Positions 7,955-13,073 of a stretch of 14,907 bases of DNA are shown one piece after another; positions within the stretch are counted from its first letter, which is position 1; the number at the start of each line of letters is the position of its first letter. Under the pieces are notes generated by a model that was given only the letters and a program-made list of their open reading frames with translations, did not search any database and was not told the origin of the DNA. Both the position numbers and the translations under genes were made by a program. The DNA comes from BS750m-G57 sp964392945 (GTDB lineage Bacteria > Planctomycetota > Phycisphaerae > SM23-33), in assembly GCA_964392945.1 (NCBI GenBank), contig CAYMSH010000130.1, positions 1 to 14,907 on the forward strand, read 5' to 3'.

Positions 7955-8953
7955 ATGATACGCGCTGACACTGCTGGTTGCATGTTCCAGACACAACAGA
8001 AGGACTCTATGAAAGAAGACGTCGCCGGGAATATAAGGCGAGCTATGGTCTCGCCGCTCTTTGTCGTCGCTGTTGTAGTGATGATCGCAAACGACCACCT
8101 GCTGAAAGGGGCCGGGGTCTTGCCGGCGGGCATTACCGGCAAGCTCAGCGACTTTGCCTTTCTCTTTTTTGTTCCGATTGTCGTCGCATTTGTTTTTCGT
8201 GTCCGGTCCGGCGGCGCCCTGGCGGCGATTTACGTGAGTATCGGCGTCCTGTTTGCGGGCATCAATCTCAGCCGATGGTTTTCGCAACTGGTTGAACACG
8301 TTTTCGGTCTGGCCATGATTCCCATGCACCTCTGGCCGGACCCCACGGACCTGCTGGCGCTGGTGATAATGCCGTTGTCGATCTGGTATGTATATCGCGG
8401 GCGGGCGACCTGGCGCGTTGAACCGGCCGGGTTGCTCCGCTGTGCTGTAGCGCTGATCAGTTTTGTTGCGTGCGCCGCAACTTCTCCCCATTCCTACCGC
8501 CTGAGGCCGACCCACGAGCCGGTCTACTTGTCCTGGGACGAATTCAGATCATCGGTGGAGGTCCTGCCGGCCAGGAAGATCATGAAGCGGGGCAAGATAT
8601 ACGTCAAAGACAATTACCTCTATGTCAATGAACCGAACAAGGGCATTCATGTCGTCGATAATTCTGACCCGAGCAACCCGGTTCAGAAATGCTTTATCAG
8701 TATCCCGGGCAATATCGACCTGGCGATAAAGGGCAGTTTTCTCTACGCCGACAGTTACGTCGACATGCTGGTGTTCGCCTTGACGATAGACCCCGAGGAC
8801 ATCGTCATGATTCGGCGCATAGAGGATGTATTCGAGTACAATCCTCGCCAGAATACGCCGTCTGTCGGCGGTGCGGCGAGGCGATTCTGGCCGGCCCCTG
8901 CAGATAGAGACGAGGGAGTGGTTGTCGGATGGCGCGTAATTCAGGAAAGGTGA
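7955..8953 (+). CDS. Multi-pass membrane domain fused to an LVIVD-repeat domain
   Basis: From ATG 7955 the protein has 332 residues. The N-terminal half is integral membrane, with hydrophobic segments at about 33-47, 64-82, 88-103, 129-146 and 161-176. It carries NDHLLKG (46-52), TGKLSDFAFL (61-70) and DPTDLLAL (129-136), motifs I recall from a family of uncharacterised bacterial membrane proteins. The last hydrophobic segment, ALISFVACAATS, looks like an embedded lipoprotein leader. After it the chain matches LVIVD-repeat propellers: KIYVKDNYLYVNEPNKGIHV (214-233), VDNSDPSNPV (234-243) and IDLAIKGSFLYADSYVDMLV (254-273). Function is unknown; an envelope protein presenting a propeller outside the membrane is likely. 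AGGAG (7944-7948) stands six bases before this ATG; ATG 8009, with AGAAGGA four bases upstream, is a serious alternative giving 314 residues. Its TGA lies five bases before the next gene, so the two are probably an operon. Confidence 0.75.
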   Translation: MIRADTAGCMFQTQQKDSMKEDVAGNIRRAMVSPLFVVAVVVMIANDHLLKGAGVLPAGITGKLSDFAFLFFVPIVVAFVFRVRSGGALAAIYVSIGVLFAGINLSRWFSQLVEHVFGLAMIPMHLWPDPTDLLALVIMPLSIWYVYRGRATWRVEPAGLLRCAVALISFVACAATSPHSYRLRPTHEPVYLSWDEFRSSVEVLPARKIMKRGKIYVKDNYLYVNEPNKGIHVVDNSDPSNPVQKCFISIPGNIDLAIKGSFLYADSYVDMLVFALTIDPEDIVMIRRIEDVFEYNPRQNTPSVGGAARRFWPAPADRDEGVVVGWRVIQER

Positions 8954-8958
8954 TTCAC

Positions 8959-9720
8959 ATGAATAATAGAATCAAAGCAATCGCGGTTCTGTGCGCCCTG
9001 GCGGCCGGCGGCGTGCTCGGCGGCTGCGCCTCGTCCCCCCTGGCGCAGTCAATGTCCCGGGCCGGTGGGGCGGGGCAGGCCGGTTCCATGGCCCGTTTTA
9101 CGATCAACGGCAATTACATGTACGCTGTTTCCGAGACTTCTCTTTTCATCTTCAACCTGAAAGAGGCGAACGATCCGTCTCTTGTCAGCAAGATGGCGAT
9201 AGGGCGGGATGTCGAGACCATTTTCTCCTACAAGGATCTCCTGTTCTTCGGGACCAGGGGTGGGATGATCATTTACGATATCGCCAAAAAGGAAGAACCC
9301 ATGCTTGTCAGCACATACCGGCACATCCGCTCCGATGATCCCGTTGTGGTCCAGGACGGACACGCCTACGTCACCCTGCGAAGCCGCAACGGGCGCAAGG
9401 AAAACAATGTGCTGCAGGTCTACGACATCAAAGACCCTTCGTCCCCGATACTGGTCAAAACGTACCAGATGAATAACCCATGGGGCCTCGGGATTGACGG
9501 CGATAAGCTGTTTGTATGTGATGGAAAACACGGTTTGAAGGTGTACGACGCGACAAAGGCCGACAACCTTAAACTGCTTGAAACACTCGAAGAAATCAAC
9601 GGGTACGATGTCATCCCCTGCGGGAGGAGCTTGATTGTCAGCGCCAGGGATGGAATCTATCAGTTCGACTACAACGAAGCCAAACTCAGAAGATTGAGCC
9701 GCATTCTGGTGGGGTATTGA
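8959..9720 (+). CDS. LVIVD-repeat beta-propeller lipoprotein
   Basis: A 253-residue protein whose leader (MNNRIKAIAVLCALAAGGVL then GGC) ends in an LGGC lipobox, so it is probably lipidated and exported. The mature part is a run of about five LVIVD-type blades: NYMYAVSETSLFIFNLKEAN, LLFFGTRGGMIIYDIAKKEE, HAYVTLRSRN with VLQVYDIKDPSSP, KLFVCDGKHGLKVYDATKAD and SLIVSARDGIYQFDYNEAKL. Each has the pattern of a short beta strand, a loop and an I/V-Y-D turn. Such proteins are thought to bind ligands or polymers at the cell surface; no enzymatic residue is recognisable. The start is set by AGGAAAGG (8943-8950) immediately upstream, overlapping the stop of the preceding LVIVD gene; an in-frame ATG at 8929 overlaps that gene and would bury the leader. 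It is the last gene before a repeat-rich, gene-poor stretch. Confidence 0.85.
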   Translation: MNNRIKAIAVLCALAAGGVLGGCASSPLAQSMSRAGGAGQAGSMARFTINGNYMYAVSETSLFIFNLKEANDPSLVSKMAIGRDVETIFSYKDLLFFGTRGGMIIYDIAKKEEPMLVSTYRHIRSDDPVVVQDGHAYVTLRSRNGRKENNVLQVYDIKDPSSPILVKTYQMNNPWGLGIDGDKLFVCDGKHGLKVYDATKADNLKLLETLEEINGYDVIPCGRSLIVSARDGIYQFDYNEAKLRRLSRILVGY

Positions 9721-9760
9721 TACGCGCGGCGTTCTGTTCTGCTCGCCACAAACAGCATGT

Positions 9761-9790
9761 AAGCCGAAGGGCGACGGCGACGGCTTTTCT
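9761..9790 (+). terminator. Possible intrinsic terminator of the LVIVD operon
   Basis: AAGCCG (9761-9766) pairs with CGGCTT (9781-9786) around a 14-base GC-rich loop, and the 3' arm runs into TTTCT. It begins 41 bases after the lipoprotein stop. The stem is short, so this is a moderate call. Confidence 0.35.
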
Positions 9791-9793
9791 AAC

Positions 9794-9846
9794 CACGGAT
9801 GGCACAGATGGCACAGATGGTAACGGCAACGGCTTACGGCAACGGC
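9794..9846 (+). repeat. Two adjacent tandem repeats: 9-base x3 and 13-base x2
   Basis: CACGGATGG (9794-9802) is followed by two copies of CACAGATGG (9803-9811, 9812-9820). Directly next come TAACGGCAACGGC (9821-9833) and TTACGGCAACGGC (9834-9846), with a third decayed copy TTACGGCAAGGGC at 9873-9885. The motif ACCACGGATGGCACAGATGG belongs to a class of short dispersed sequence I recall from many environmental bacterial genomes; that recollection is not verified here. Confidence 0.8.
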
Positions 9847-10045
9847 ATATGCTACTGATTACACGGATGCAGTTACGGCAAGGGCGATGCCGTATCGTAG
9901 ACGCCGCGTCCCGTCTTCGCTTTCAGCTCCGTCGTGGCAAGCTCGCCGCGTTAGCCGTCGTCGGATCTCTGATGGTCAGTTCGAGGGAAAAGAAACGGGG
10001 CGGAACTATTCTATTCTCTATTGCAGGCAGTACTAACCGCCATTT

Positions 10046-10122
10046 CCATGTGTGTGACCATTGTCGCATGTGTCGTAAAATAGTCTTGACCATTTTACGA
10101 TGCATGCGATAACAGTCCATAT
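10046..10122 (+). repeat. Long imperfect palindrome / RNA hairpin
   Basis: The core arms 10065-10081 and 10092-10108 pair over 17 bases (CGCATGTGTCGTAAAAT on the left) around a 10-base loop. Two pairs are G-U in the + strand sense and A-C in the other sense. Four further pairs continue outward (10061-10064 with 10109-10112). Beyond a mismatch, GAC (10056-10058 region) meets GTC (10115-10117) and CATGTG meets CATATG, extending the symmetry to about 10046-10122. No T-tract follows, so it is not a standard terminator. It may be a short palindromic dispersed element or the processed end of one. Confidence 0.65.
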
Positions 10123-10197
10123 GAAACCGTAAAACGCATATATGACACCATGCTGGCCCAGAGACTCAGCGCCAAATACGGGATTGCCAAGAGCTAG
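10090..10197 (+). pseudogene. Possible 3' remnant of a coding sequence
   Basis: One frame is open from just after a TGA at 10087 to TAG 10195-10197 and reads ...YETVKRIYDTMLAQRLSAKY then GIAKS. Residue content is protein-like, unlike neighbouring frames, but no start codon with SD is present and the first part overlaps the palindrome. The ending loosely recalls the MLxQxLA...GIA tail of FlgJ-like rod-binding domains, which is a weak resemblance only. A chance open frame is quite possible. Confidence 0.2.
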
Positions 10198-10240
10198 GGC
10201 CGATAGGTGTCAAGTGAACCGGCCGCGGAGAGGATCAAAG

Positions 10241-10516
10241 ATGTTGCGGATGATCAACGATTCATTTATTCGTATGTTTCGGCGACGTCGGGCTGTCTCG
10301 AAGGTCCTGAAGCATTACGACGCGACTCACGGAAAATCCGTGCCTCGCAGGCAATCGCTCTGCCGAAGGTACGAGGGGTTCTGCATCGTTCGGGTCTCCT
10401 GCGAAAAGGGGCTGTCGCCTCCTTATGCCTACTTCTCGGTAACTGACGAAGGCGTTGTCCGGGAACTGTCGCTGGATGAAGTGAACGTGAAATACGGCCC
10501 GGATCCGTGGAGTTGA
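10241..10516 (+). CDS. Small basic protein of unknown function
   Basis: A 91-residue protein, strongly basic at its N-terminus (MLRMINDSFIRMFRRRRAVS) and more ordinary toward the end, where SPPYAYFSVTDEGVVRELSL and NVKYGPDPWS look like a small beta-rich domain. I do not recognise the family. The start is supported by GGAGAGGA at 10227-10234, six bases before the ATG; the frame remains open up to 10142, but the upstream ATG lacks an SD. It lies between the repeat-rich interval and the left edge of the cassette array. It could be a further cassette whose attC has decayed, but no attC-like fold is seen after it. Composition is close to the chromosomal genes rather than to the A/T-richer cassettes. 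Confidence 0.6.
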   Translation: MLRMINDSFIRMFRRRRAVSKVLKHYDATHGKSVPRRQSLCRRYEGFCIVRVSCEKGLSPPYAYFSVTDEGVVRELSLDEVNVKYGPDPWS

Positions 10517-10830
10517 GAAACGGAATACGGGCCTGAACCTGACGACAAGAGATGTGCGGCTTTTCCACAGAACAGTTCCGCCCCGTCTTTATGTCGTCAC
10601 CGGCCTCGCTGGCGAATCATCGCAGCTTCTTGAAAAAAGATGGTTCCGCTTCGTTGATCCGGTACAATACTGCTGGATGCCGATGTGAAACTACGCAGTA
10701 TGGGCTGCGTCTTTTTCGCGCATCGAGTTTAGTGCGGGAATTGCGATAAGCAGCGGCCCTGATAGGTCTTGCGACCAAGAGCACGTCGGGGTCGCGCGCA
10801 TGTTATTAAGCGAAACGCGCGAGATACATT
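10517..10830 (+). other. Non-coding left flank of the cassette array
   Basis: No supported gene lies in these 314 bases; a 65-codon open frame at 10552-10749 lacks an SD and family features. Visible elements are TACAAT at 10663-10668 (possible -10 with no clear -35), ATACTGC/GCAGTAT arms at about 10667-10673 and 10694-10700, GGTC TTGC GACC at about 10764-10775, and CGCGCG arms around CATGTTATTAAGCGAAA just before the first core site. If an integron attI or a cassette promoter exists, it should be here, but neither can be identified confidently. Confidence 0.5.
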
Positions 10831-10837
10831 GTTAGCT
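10831..10837 (+). other. Left core site GTTAGCT of the cassette array
   Basis: GTTAGCT marks the left edge of cassette 1: recombination would occur between G10831 and T10832. The following TTAGCT is exactly complementary to AGCTAA in the R'' element AGCTAAC (11340-11346) at the other end of the same cassette, as required if both came from one circular molecule. No attC-like palindrome lies upstream, so this may be an attI-type site, a secondary target or a decayed attC. Confidence 0.6.
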
Positions 10838-10856
10838 GGATACAGAGATACCACTC

Positions 10857-11345
10857 ATGAACGAACTGGTCTGCATACGCGAGTCGGTGTACGAGCAATT
10901 GCTGACGCGCGGCAGTCGCTATACTGCATTAGCCATGGATGACGAACAGCGTCAAGTCCGTATCAAGGGTGATAATGGACGAGTACGATGGATTCCGAGC
11001 AACTGTTTCGACAAAAGCGACCGCCCTGTCATCACGCTTGTTAAGTATCAACTTGATGACACAAGTACGCCAAGTCAAGATAAGACAATTGAAGTTACGG
11101 TGAACCTGTCAGACGGTGGGCAGAGGTGGTGCATTTTTGCTACGCCCGAGGCCTTGGCGAGTGGCGGAGACTACATAGATGGAACGCAAGTTCCCTTCCA
11201 TTACTGCAACCGACACGTTATCGTTGCAGGTGAATTGTCTGAAGATCTTATTGGACGCATGTTGCGGTATATTGACGGCCAGGGAGAACTTGCTGAGTGT
11301 ACTCTTCCCCTCGCGGATTACAGTGATGATTCAGCGACCAGCTAA
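10857..11345 (+). CDS. Cassette 1 protein, unknown function
   Basis: A 162-residue soluble, acidic protein with no signal peptide or membrane segment. I recognise no family. Visible parts are an N-terminal ESVYEQLLTRGSRYTALAMD, a strand-rich stretch QVRIKGDNGRVRWIPSNCFD and a middle IEVTVNLSDGGQRWCIFATP that leads to YIDGTQVPFHYCNRHVIVAG, then a helix ELSEDLIGRMLRYIDGQGEL. An SH3-like or small beta-barrel fold near 30-60 is conceivable from the R-V-R-W-I-P pattern, but this is a guess. The ATG is 25 bases from the cassette edge with no strong SD. The TAA (11343-11345) lies inside the R'' element of the following attC, an arrangement common in integron cassettes. The protein context says nothing about its job; cassette proteins of this sort include immunity, binding and toxin-related functions. 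Confidence 0.75.
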   Translation: MNELVCIRESVYEQLLTRGSRYTALAMDDEQRQVRIKGDNGRVRWIPSNCFDKSDRPVITLVKYQLDDTSTPSQDKTIEVTVNLSDGGQRWCIFATPEALASGGDYIDGTQVPFHYCNRHVIVAGELSEDLIGRMLRYIDGQGELAECTLPLADYSDDSATS

Positions 11346-11399
11346 CAAGGCGCTCCAGCGGACGCGAGACGACCGCGCCGCTGAGCTTAAACGTTAGCC
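11340..11399 (+). repeat. attC site 1 (60 bp)
   Basis: R'' AGCTAAC (11340-11346) and R' GTTAGCC (11393-11399) bound the site. GCT (11352-11354) pairs with AGC (11384-11386) and CAGCGG (11356-11361) with CCGCTG (11378-11383), leaving C11355 unpaired, which is the kind of extrahelical base that sets strand choice in attC recombination. The internal loop contains CGCG arms. This is the clearest attC of the array. Confidence 0.88.
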
Positions 11400-12089
11400 A
11401 TGAGGATACTTTCGAGAATAGATCGATTCTTGGGAACACCACCCTTGGGCAGAGGGTCCTCTGGATATGCGATACGCTGTCTGCTGGTGTTCCTGATCTT
11501 GGGATGCATATGGCTGTTTTGCGATATGAGAGAATACGATTCGGGACCATGGCCTTTGGTTCCTTTGTTCGTTGGTGTCCTTCTTTGCTGTGTGTTGATG
11601 TTCTTTACTATGCCGTATTTGTTTCTAGGTATGGGTGGCATAGGGTCTTCCGTCGTTGCGTTTGCTGTTTTGGGTTACGACACTGTCAACTTCGTGTATC
11701 TACTGCCTTTGCTCCTGGCCGGGTGCTCTTGTGTGATACGAGGCATGCGTCACGATGAAAGGGATACGGGCGAAGGCGAACAGGTGAAAATGAACACGGA
11801 TTACTCATCCCGTCTCGAAGAGTTGTTGGCCTCAGGTGTTTCCTTCGAGGGCGCGATGGCTTCTCTGCGGCGAGACGGAGCATCGGCCATAGAGACAATT
11901 GTGGCGATACGTATTGTCAAGAAAATAGGTTTGGGCGAAGCAAAGAAGATGTTCTCAGCGAGCTCGTCTTGGCAGGATGTGAACGAAGCCGCTGATAAAC
12001 TTCATCAGGAAATTCTTGATGCTTGGGATGACGAAACGGAAGCGGAACAAGATGCTCCCGCGGATCCCGATGTGCGTCGGGACCGCTGA
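11400..12089 (+). CDS. Cassette 2 membrane protein with ribosomal-L7/L12-C-terminal-like tail
   Basis: A 229-residue protein. The N-terminal half has four hydrophobic segments at about 23-41, 51-71, 74-92 and 94-113. After a short acidic linker, residues about 135-210 form a soluble domain: LEELLASGVSFEGAMASLRR, DGASAIETIVAIRIVKKIGL, GEAKKMFSASSSWQDVNEAA and DKLHQEILDAWDD. The G-A-S-x-I-E-x-I-x-A-I-R ... G-L-G-E-A-K pattern matches the C-terminal fold of ribosomal protein L7/L12, which also occurs in unrelated small proteins. Function is unknown; a membrane-anchored protein-binding domain is an inference. The ATG directly follows the R' core of attC1, so any SD would have to come from the upstream attC; leaderless or read-through translation is possible. 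An internal ATG at 11791 would give the tail alone. The 3' end reads through most of attC2 before TGA 12087-12089, giving the odd Asp/Arg-rich end DPDVRRDR. Confidence 0.7.
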   Translation: MRILSRIDRFLGTPPLGRGSSGYAIRCLLVFLILGCIWLFCDMREYDSGPWPLVPLFVGVLLCCVLMFFTMPYLFLGMGGIGSSVVAFAVLGYDTVNFVYLLPLLLAGCSCVIRGMRHDERDTGEGEQVKMNTDYSSRLEELLASGVSFEGAMASLRRDGASAIETIVAIRIVKKIGLGEAKKMFSASSSWQDVNEAADKLHQEILDAWDDETEAEQDAPADPDVRRDR

Positions 12090-12104
12090 GCTTGGACGTT
12101 AGCC
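12042..12104 (+). repeat. attC site 2 (63 bp, degenerate R'')
   Basis: R' GTTAGCC (12098-12104) is intact. CGCGG and GCTC on the left face CCGCTGAGC on the right, and TCCCGA (12065-12070) pairs perfectly with TCGGGA (12077-12082). The expected R'' GGCTAAC is replaced by GCGGAAC (12042-12048), so this site may be weakly active or inactive. Overall sequence resembles attC1, including ACAAG after R'' and GAGCTT before R'. Confidence 0.75.
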
Positions 12105-12118
12105 GAAAGGAGACCTCA

Positions 12119-12496
12119 GTGAATGTGACCGTCGATGACGATCGCTACGAACTGATGATGATTGACTATCAGTTGACACAGATCGCGCACCTTAACGAAG
12201 TCCTCAAGCGCAATGGGGTGGACCAAGGCTTGCGGCGGAGCATATGTAGCGAGTTCGCGGATTCGCACGGGTCCTTCCTGGACTGCGGCTCTTTCTCTGG
12301 TGAAGCAGGAGAGCGCTGGCCGGAAGTGGTGTTTTCGATAAGAACTCTGGATCCGCAAGAGGGCCTCGGCCCCATGGAAGAGGCGGTGTTTCCGGAGTAC
12401 GCATCAAACTTCCATGAATATGCCTCCGGGGCCGTAGACACCTACTTTGACGAGAACAACGAGACGCTTGGCGACATAGAGGTCAAGAGACTGTAA
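12119..12496 (+). CDS. Cassette 3 small acidic protein, unknown function
   Basis: A 125-residue soluble, acidic protein with no leader. The N-terminal half is helical in appearance (YELMMIDYQLTQIAHLNEVL then KRNGVDQGLRRSICSEFADS), followed by HGSFLDCGSF and WPEVVFSIRTLD, and an acidic end YFDENNETLGDIEV. The I-C-x-E-F ... G-x-F-L-D-x-G pattern is reminiscent of small uncharacterised proteins from related bacteria, but I cannot name the family. Start choice: GTG at 12119, because AAAGGAG (12106-12112) stands six bases upstream; a longer reading from TTG 12092 would start inside attC2. This is the only cassette gene with a strong SD of its own, just after the cassette edge at 12099. The stop is ten bases before attC3. 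Nothing in it suggests resistance or an enzyme. Confidence 0.75.
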   Translation: MNVTVDDDRYELMMIDYQLTQIAHLNEVLKRNGVDQGLRRSICSEFADSHGSFLDCGSFSGEAGERWPEVVFSIRTLDPQEGLGPMEEAVFPEYASNFHEYASGAVDTYFDENNETLGDIEVKRL

Positions 12497-12506
12497 AGTC
12501 GCACGA

Positions 12507-12564
12507 GGTCAACAAGCCGATGCAGCATCGGGACCAGCGGCGCCGACGACACGAAACGTTATAC
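12507..12564 (+). repeat. attC site 3 (about 58 bp, left half eroded)
   Basis: R' is GTTATAC (12558-12564). The left end GGTCAAC (12507-12513) is a two-base departure from the GGCTAAC expected for this cassette. CCGATG (12517-12522) pairs with CATCGG (12526-12531) round a 3-base loop. The right half 12525-12561 is nearly the same as in attC4, but the CGTGTC element that pairs with GACACG there is missing here, so the stem cannot form in full. Confidence 0.72.
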
Positions 12565-12597
12565 AGTCTTACTGAATTGCTTTGTGAGATTTAGGAA

Positions 12598-13062
12598 ATG
12601 GGAAGAACAGTCTACTACAGTCCGGAATCCGACGATGGCCTTGGTACGGTTTATCGGGCCGGTGAGGCTTGGCAAGTTGATCCGGATCCATCGAGCCCCA
12701 TGGAAGACGGAGCTTCTGTCGCGAAACTTGAACTGGACGAACAGACAACGGCTGCACTGTTCCAGCTTGGTATCGTAGAGAAACTCCAACATCTCCCAAT
12801 GGAGTTTGGACCAATAGATGAGTACGAAGAAGCAATACTTCTTCCTCAGGGACTTGTTGAGGGTGCGGGAATACTGCGATCAAGCTGCAATGCTCTGCCG
12901 CAGGGCAATCAGGATGTCTATTGCGGAAGCCAAGTCAAGCCCGAACAGATTGAATACCGAATGGTCATTGACACACGGATGGTCAGTAAGACTATTGCTA
13001 GACTGGCTGATTTCTTCGAGGAAGCGGTTCAGAAGCAGCTTGGTATTCAGCTTTGGTTCTAA
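12598..13062 (+). CDS. Cassette 4 acidic protein, unknown function
   Basis: A 154-residue soluble, acidic protein without leader or membrane segment; no family recognised. Visible pieces are a short N-terminal MGRTVYYSPESDDGLGTVYR, an acidic loop VDPDPSSPMEDGASVAKLEL, a helix ELDEQTTAALFQLGIVEKL, the strongly acidic IDEYEEAILLPQGLVEGAG and a C-terminal helix KTIARLADFFEEAVQKQLGI ending in QLWF. The fold may be alpha/beta. The ATG is preceded by TTTAGGAA, with AGGA almost touching the start (one base), so translation may be weak; GTGAGAT a few bases further up adds a partial SD. The TAA lies 11 bases before attC4. Short, acidic, orphan and alone in its cassette, it is typical of cassette cargo; an immunity or anti-phage role would be speculation. 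Confidence 0.75.
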   Translation: MGRTVYYSPESDDGLGTVYRAGEAWQVDPDPSSPMEDGASVAKLELDEQTTAALFQLGIVEKLQHLPMEFGPIDEYEEAILLPQGLVEGAGILRSSCNALPQGNQDVYCGSQVKPEQIEYRMVIDTRMVSKTIARLADFFEEAVQKQLGIQLWF

Positions 13063-13073
13063 TCAGATAGGCC

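Larger units (their letters stand above)
9721..10240 (+). other. Gene-poor, repeat-rich interval
   Basis: No convincing gene was found in these 520 bases. An open frame of 131 codons spans most of it, but it is made of translated tandem repeats and palindrome, with no SD or domain. The interval holds a weak hairpin (9761-9786), 9-base and 13-base tandem units (9794-9846), a perfect 7-bp hairpin (TACGGCA 9874-9880 with TGCCGTA 9888-9894), an imperfect palindrome (about 10046-10122) and a possible coding remnant (10090-10197). The run GGGGCGGAACTATTCTATTC at 9998-10017 recalls sequence near REP-associated transposase loci, but no transposase is present. It looks like insertion scar tissue next to the cassette array. 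Confidence 0.6.

Noticed and set aside
7740..7994. N-terminal extension of the GH43-like protein to an upstream ATG
   Set aside because: It would bury the lipoprotein leader and cross the divergent promoter region; the ATG at 7739 has a GGAG seven bases upstream.
9950..9956. GTTAGCC, a possible further cassette core site
   Set aside because: No attC palindrome or R'' partner was found around it, and the same seven bases can arise by chance.
9717..10112. 131-codon open frame overlapping the lipoprotein stop
   Set aside because: It translates the tandem repeats (TDGTDGTDG) and the palindrome, has no SD and no protein-like domain.
10552..10749. 65-codon open frame left of the array
   Set aside because: No SD, no family resemblance, and starts or stops in no relation to cassette borders.
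10740..10837. A fifth attC at the left edge of the array
   Set aside because: There is no RYYYAAC element at the required distance, and the CGCGCG arms do not frame the core as in the other four sites.
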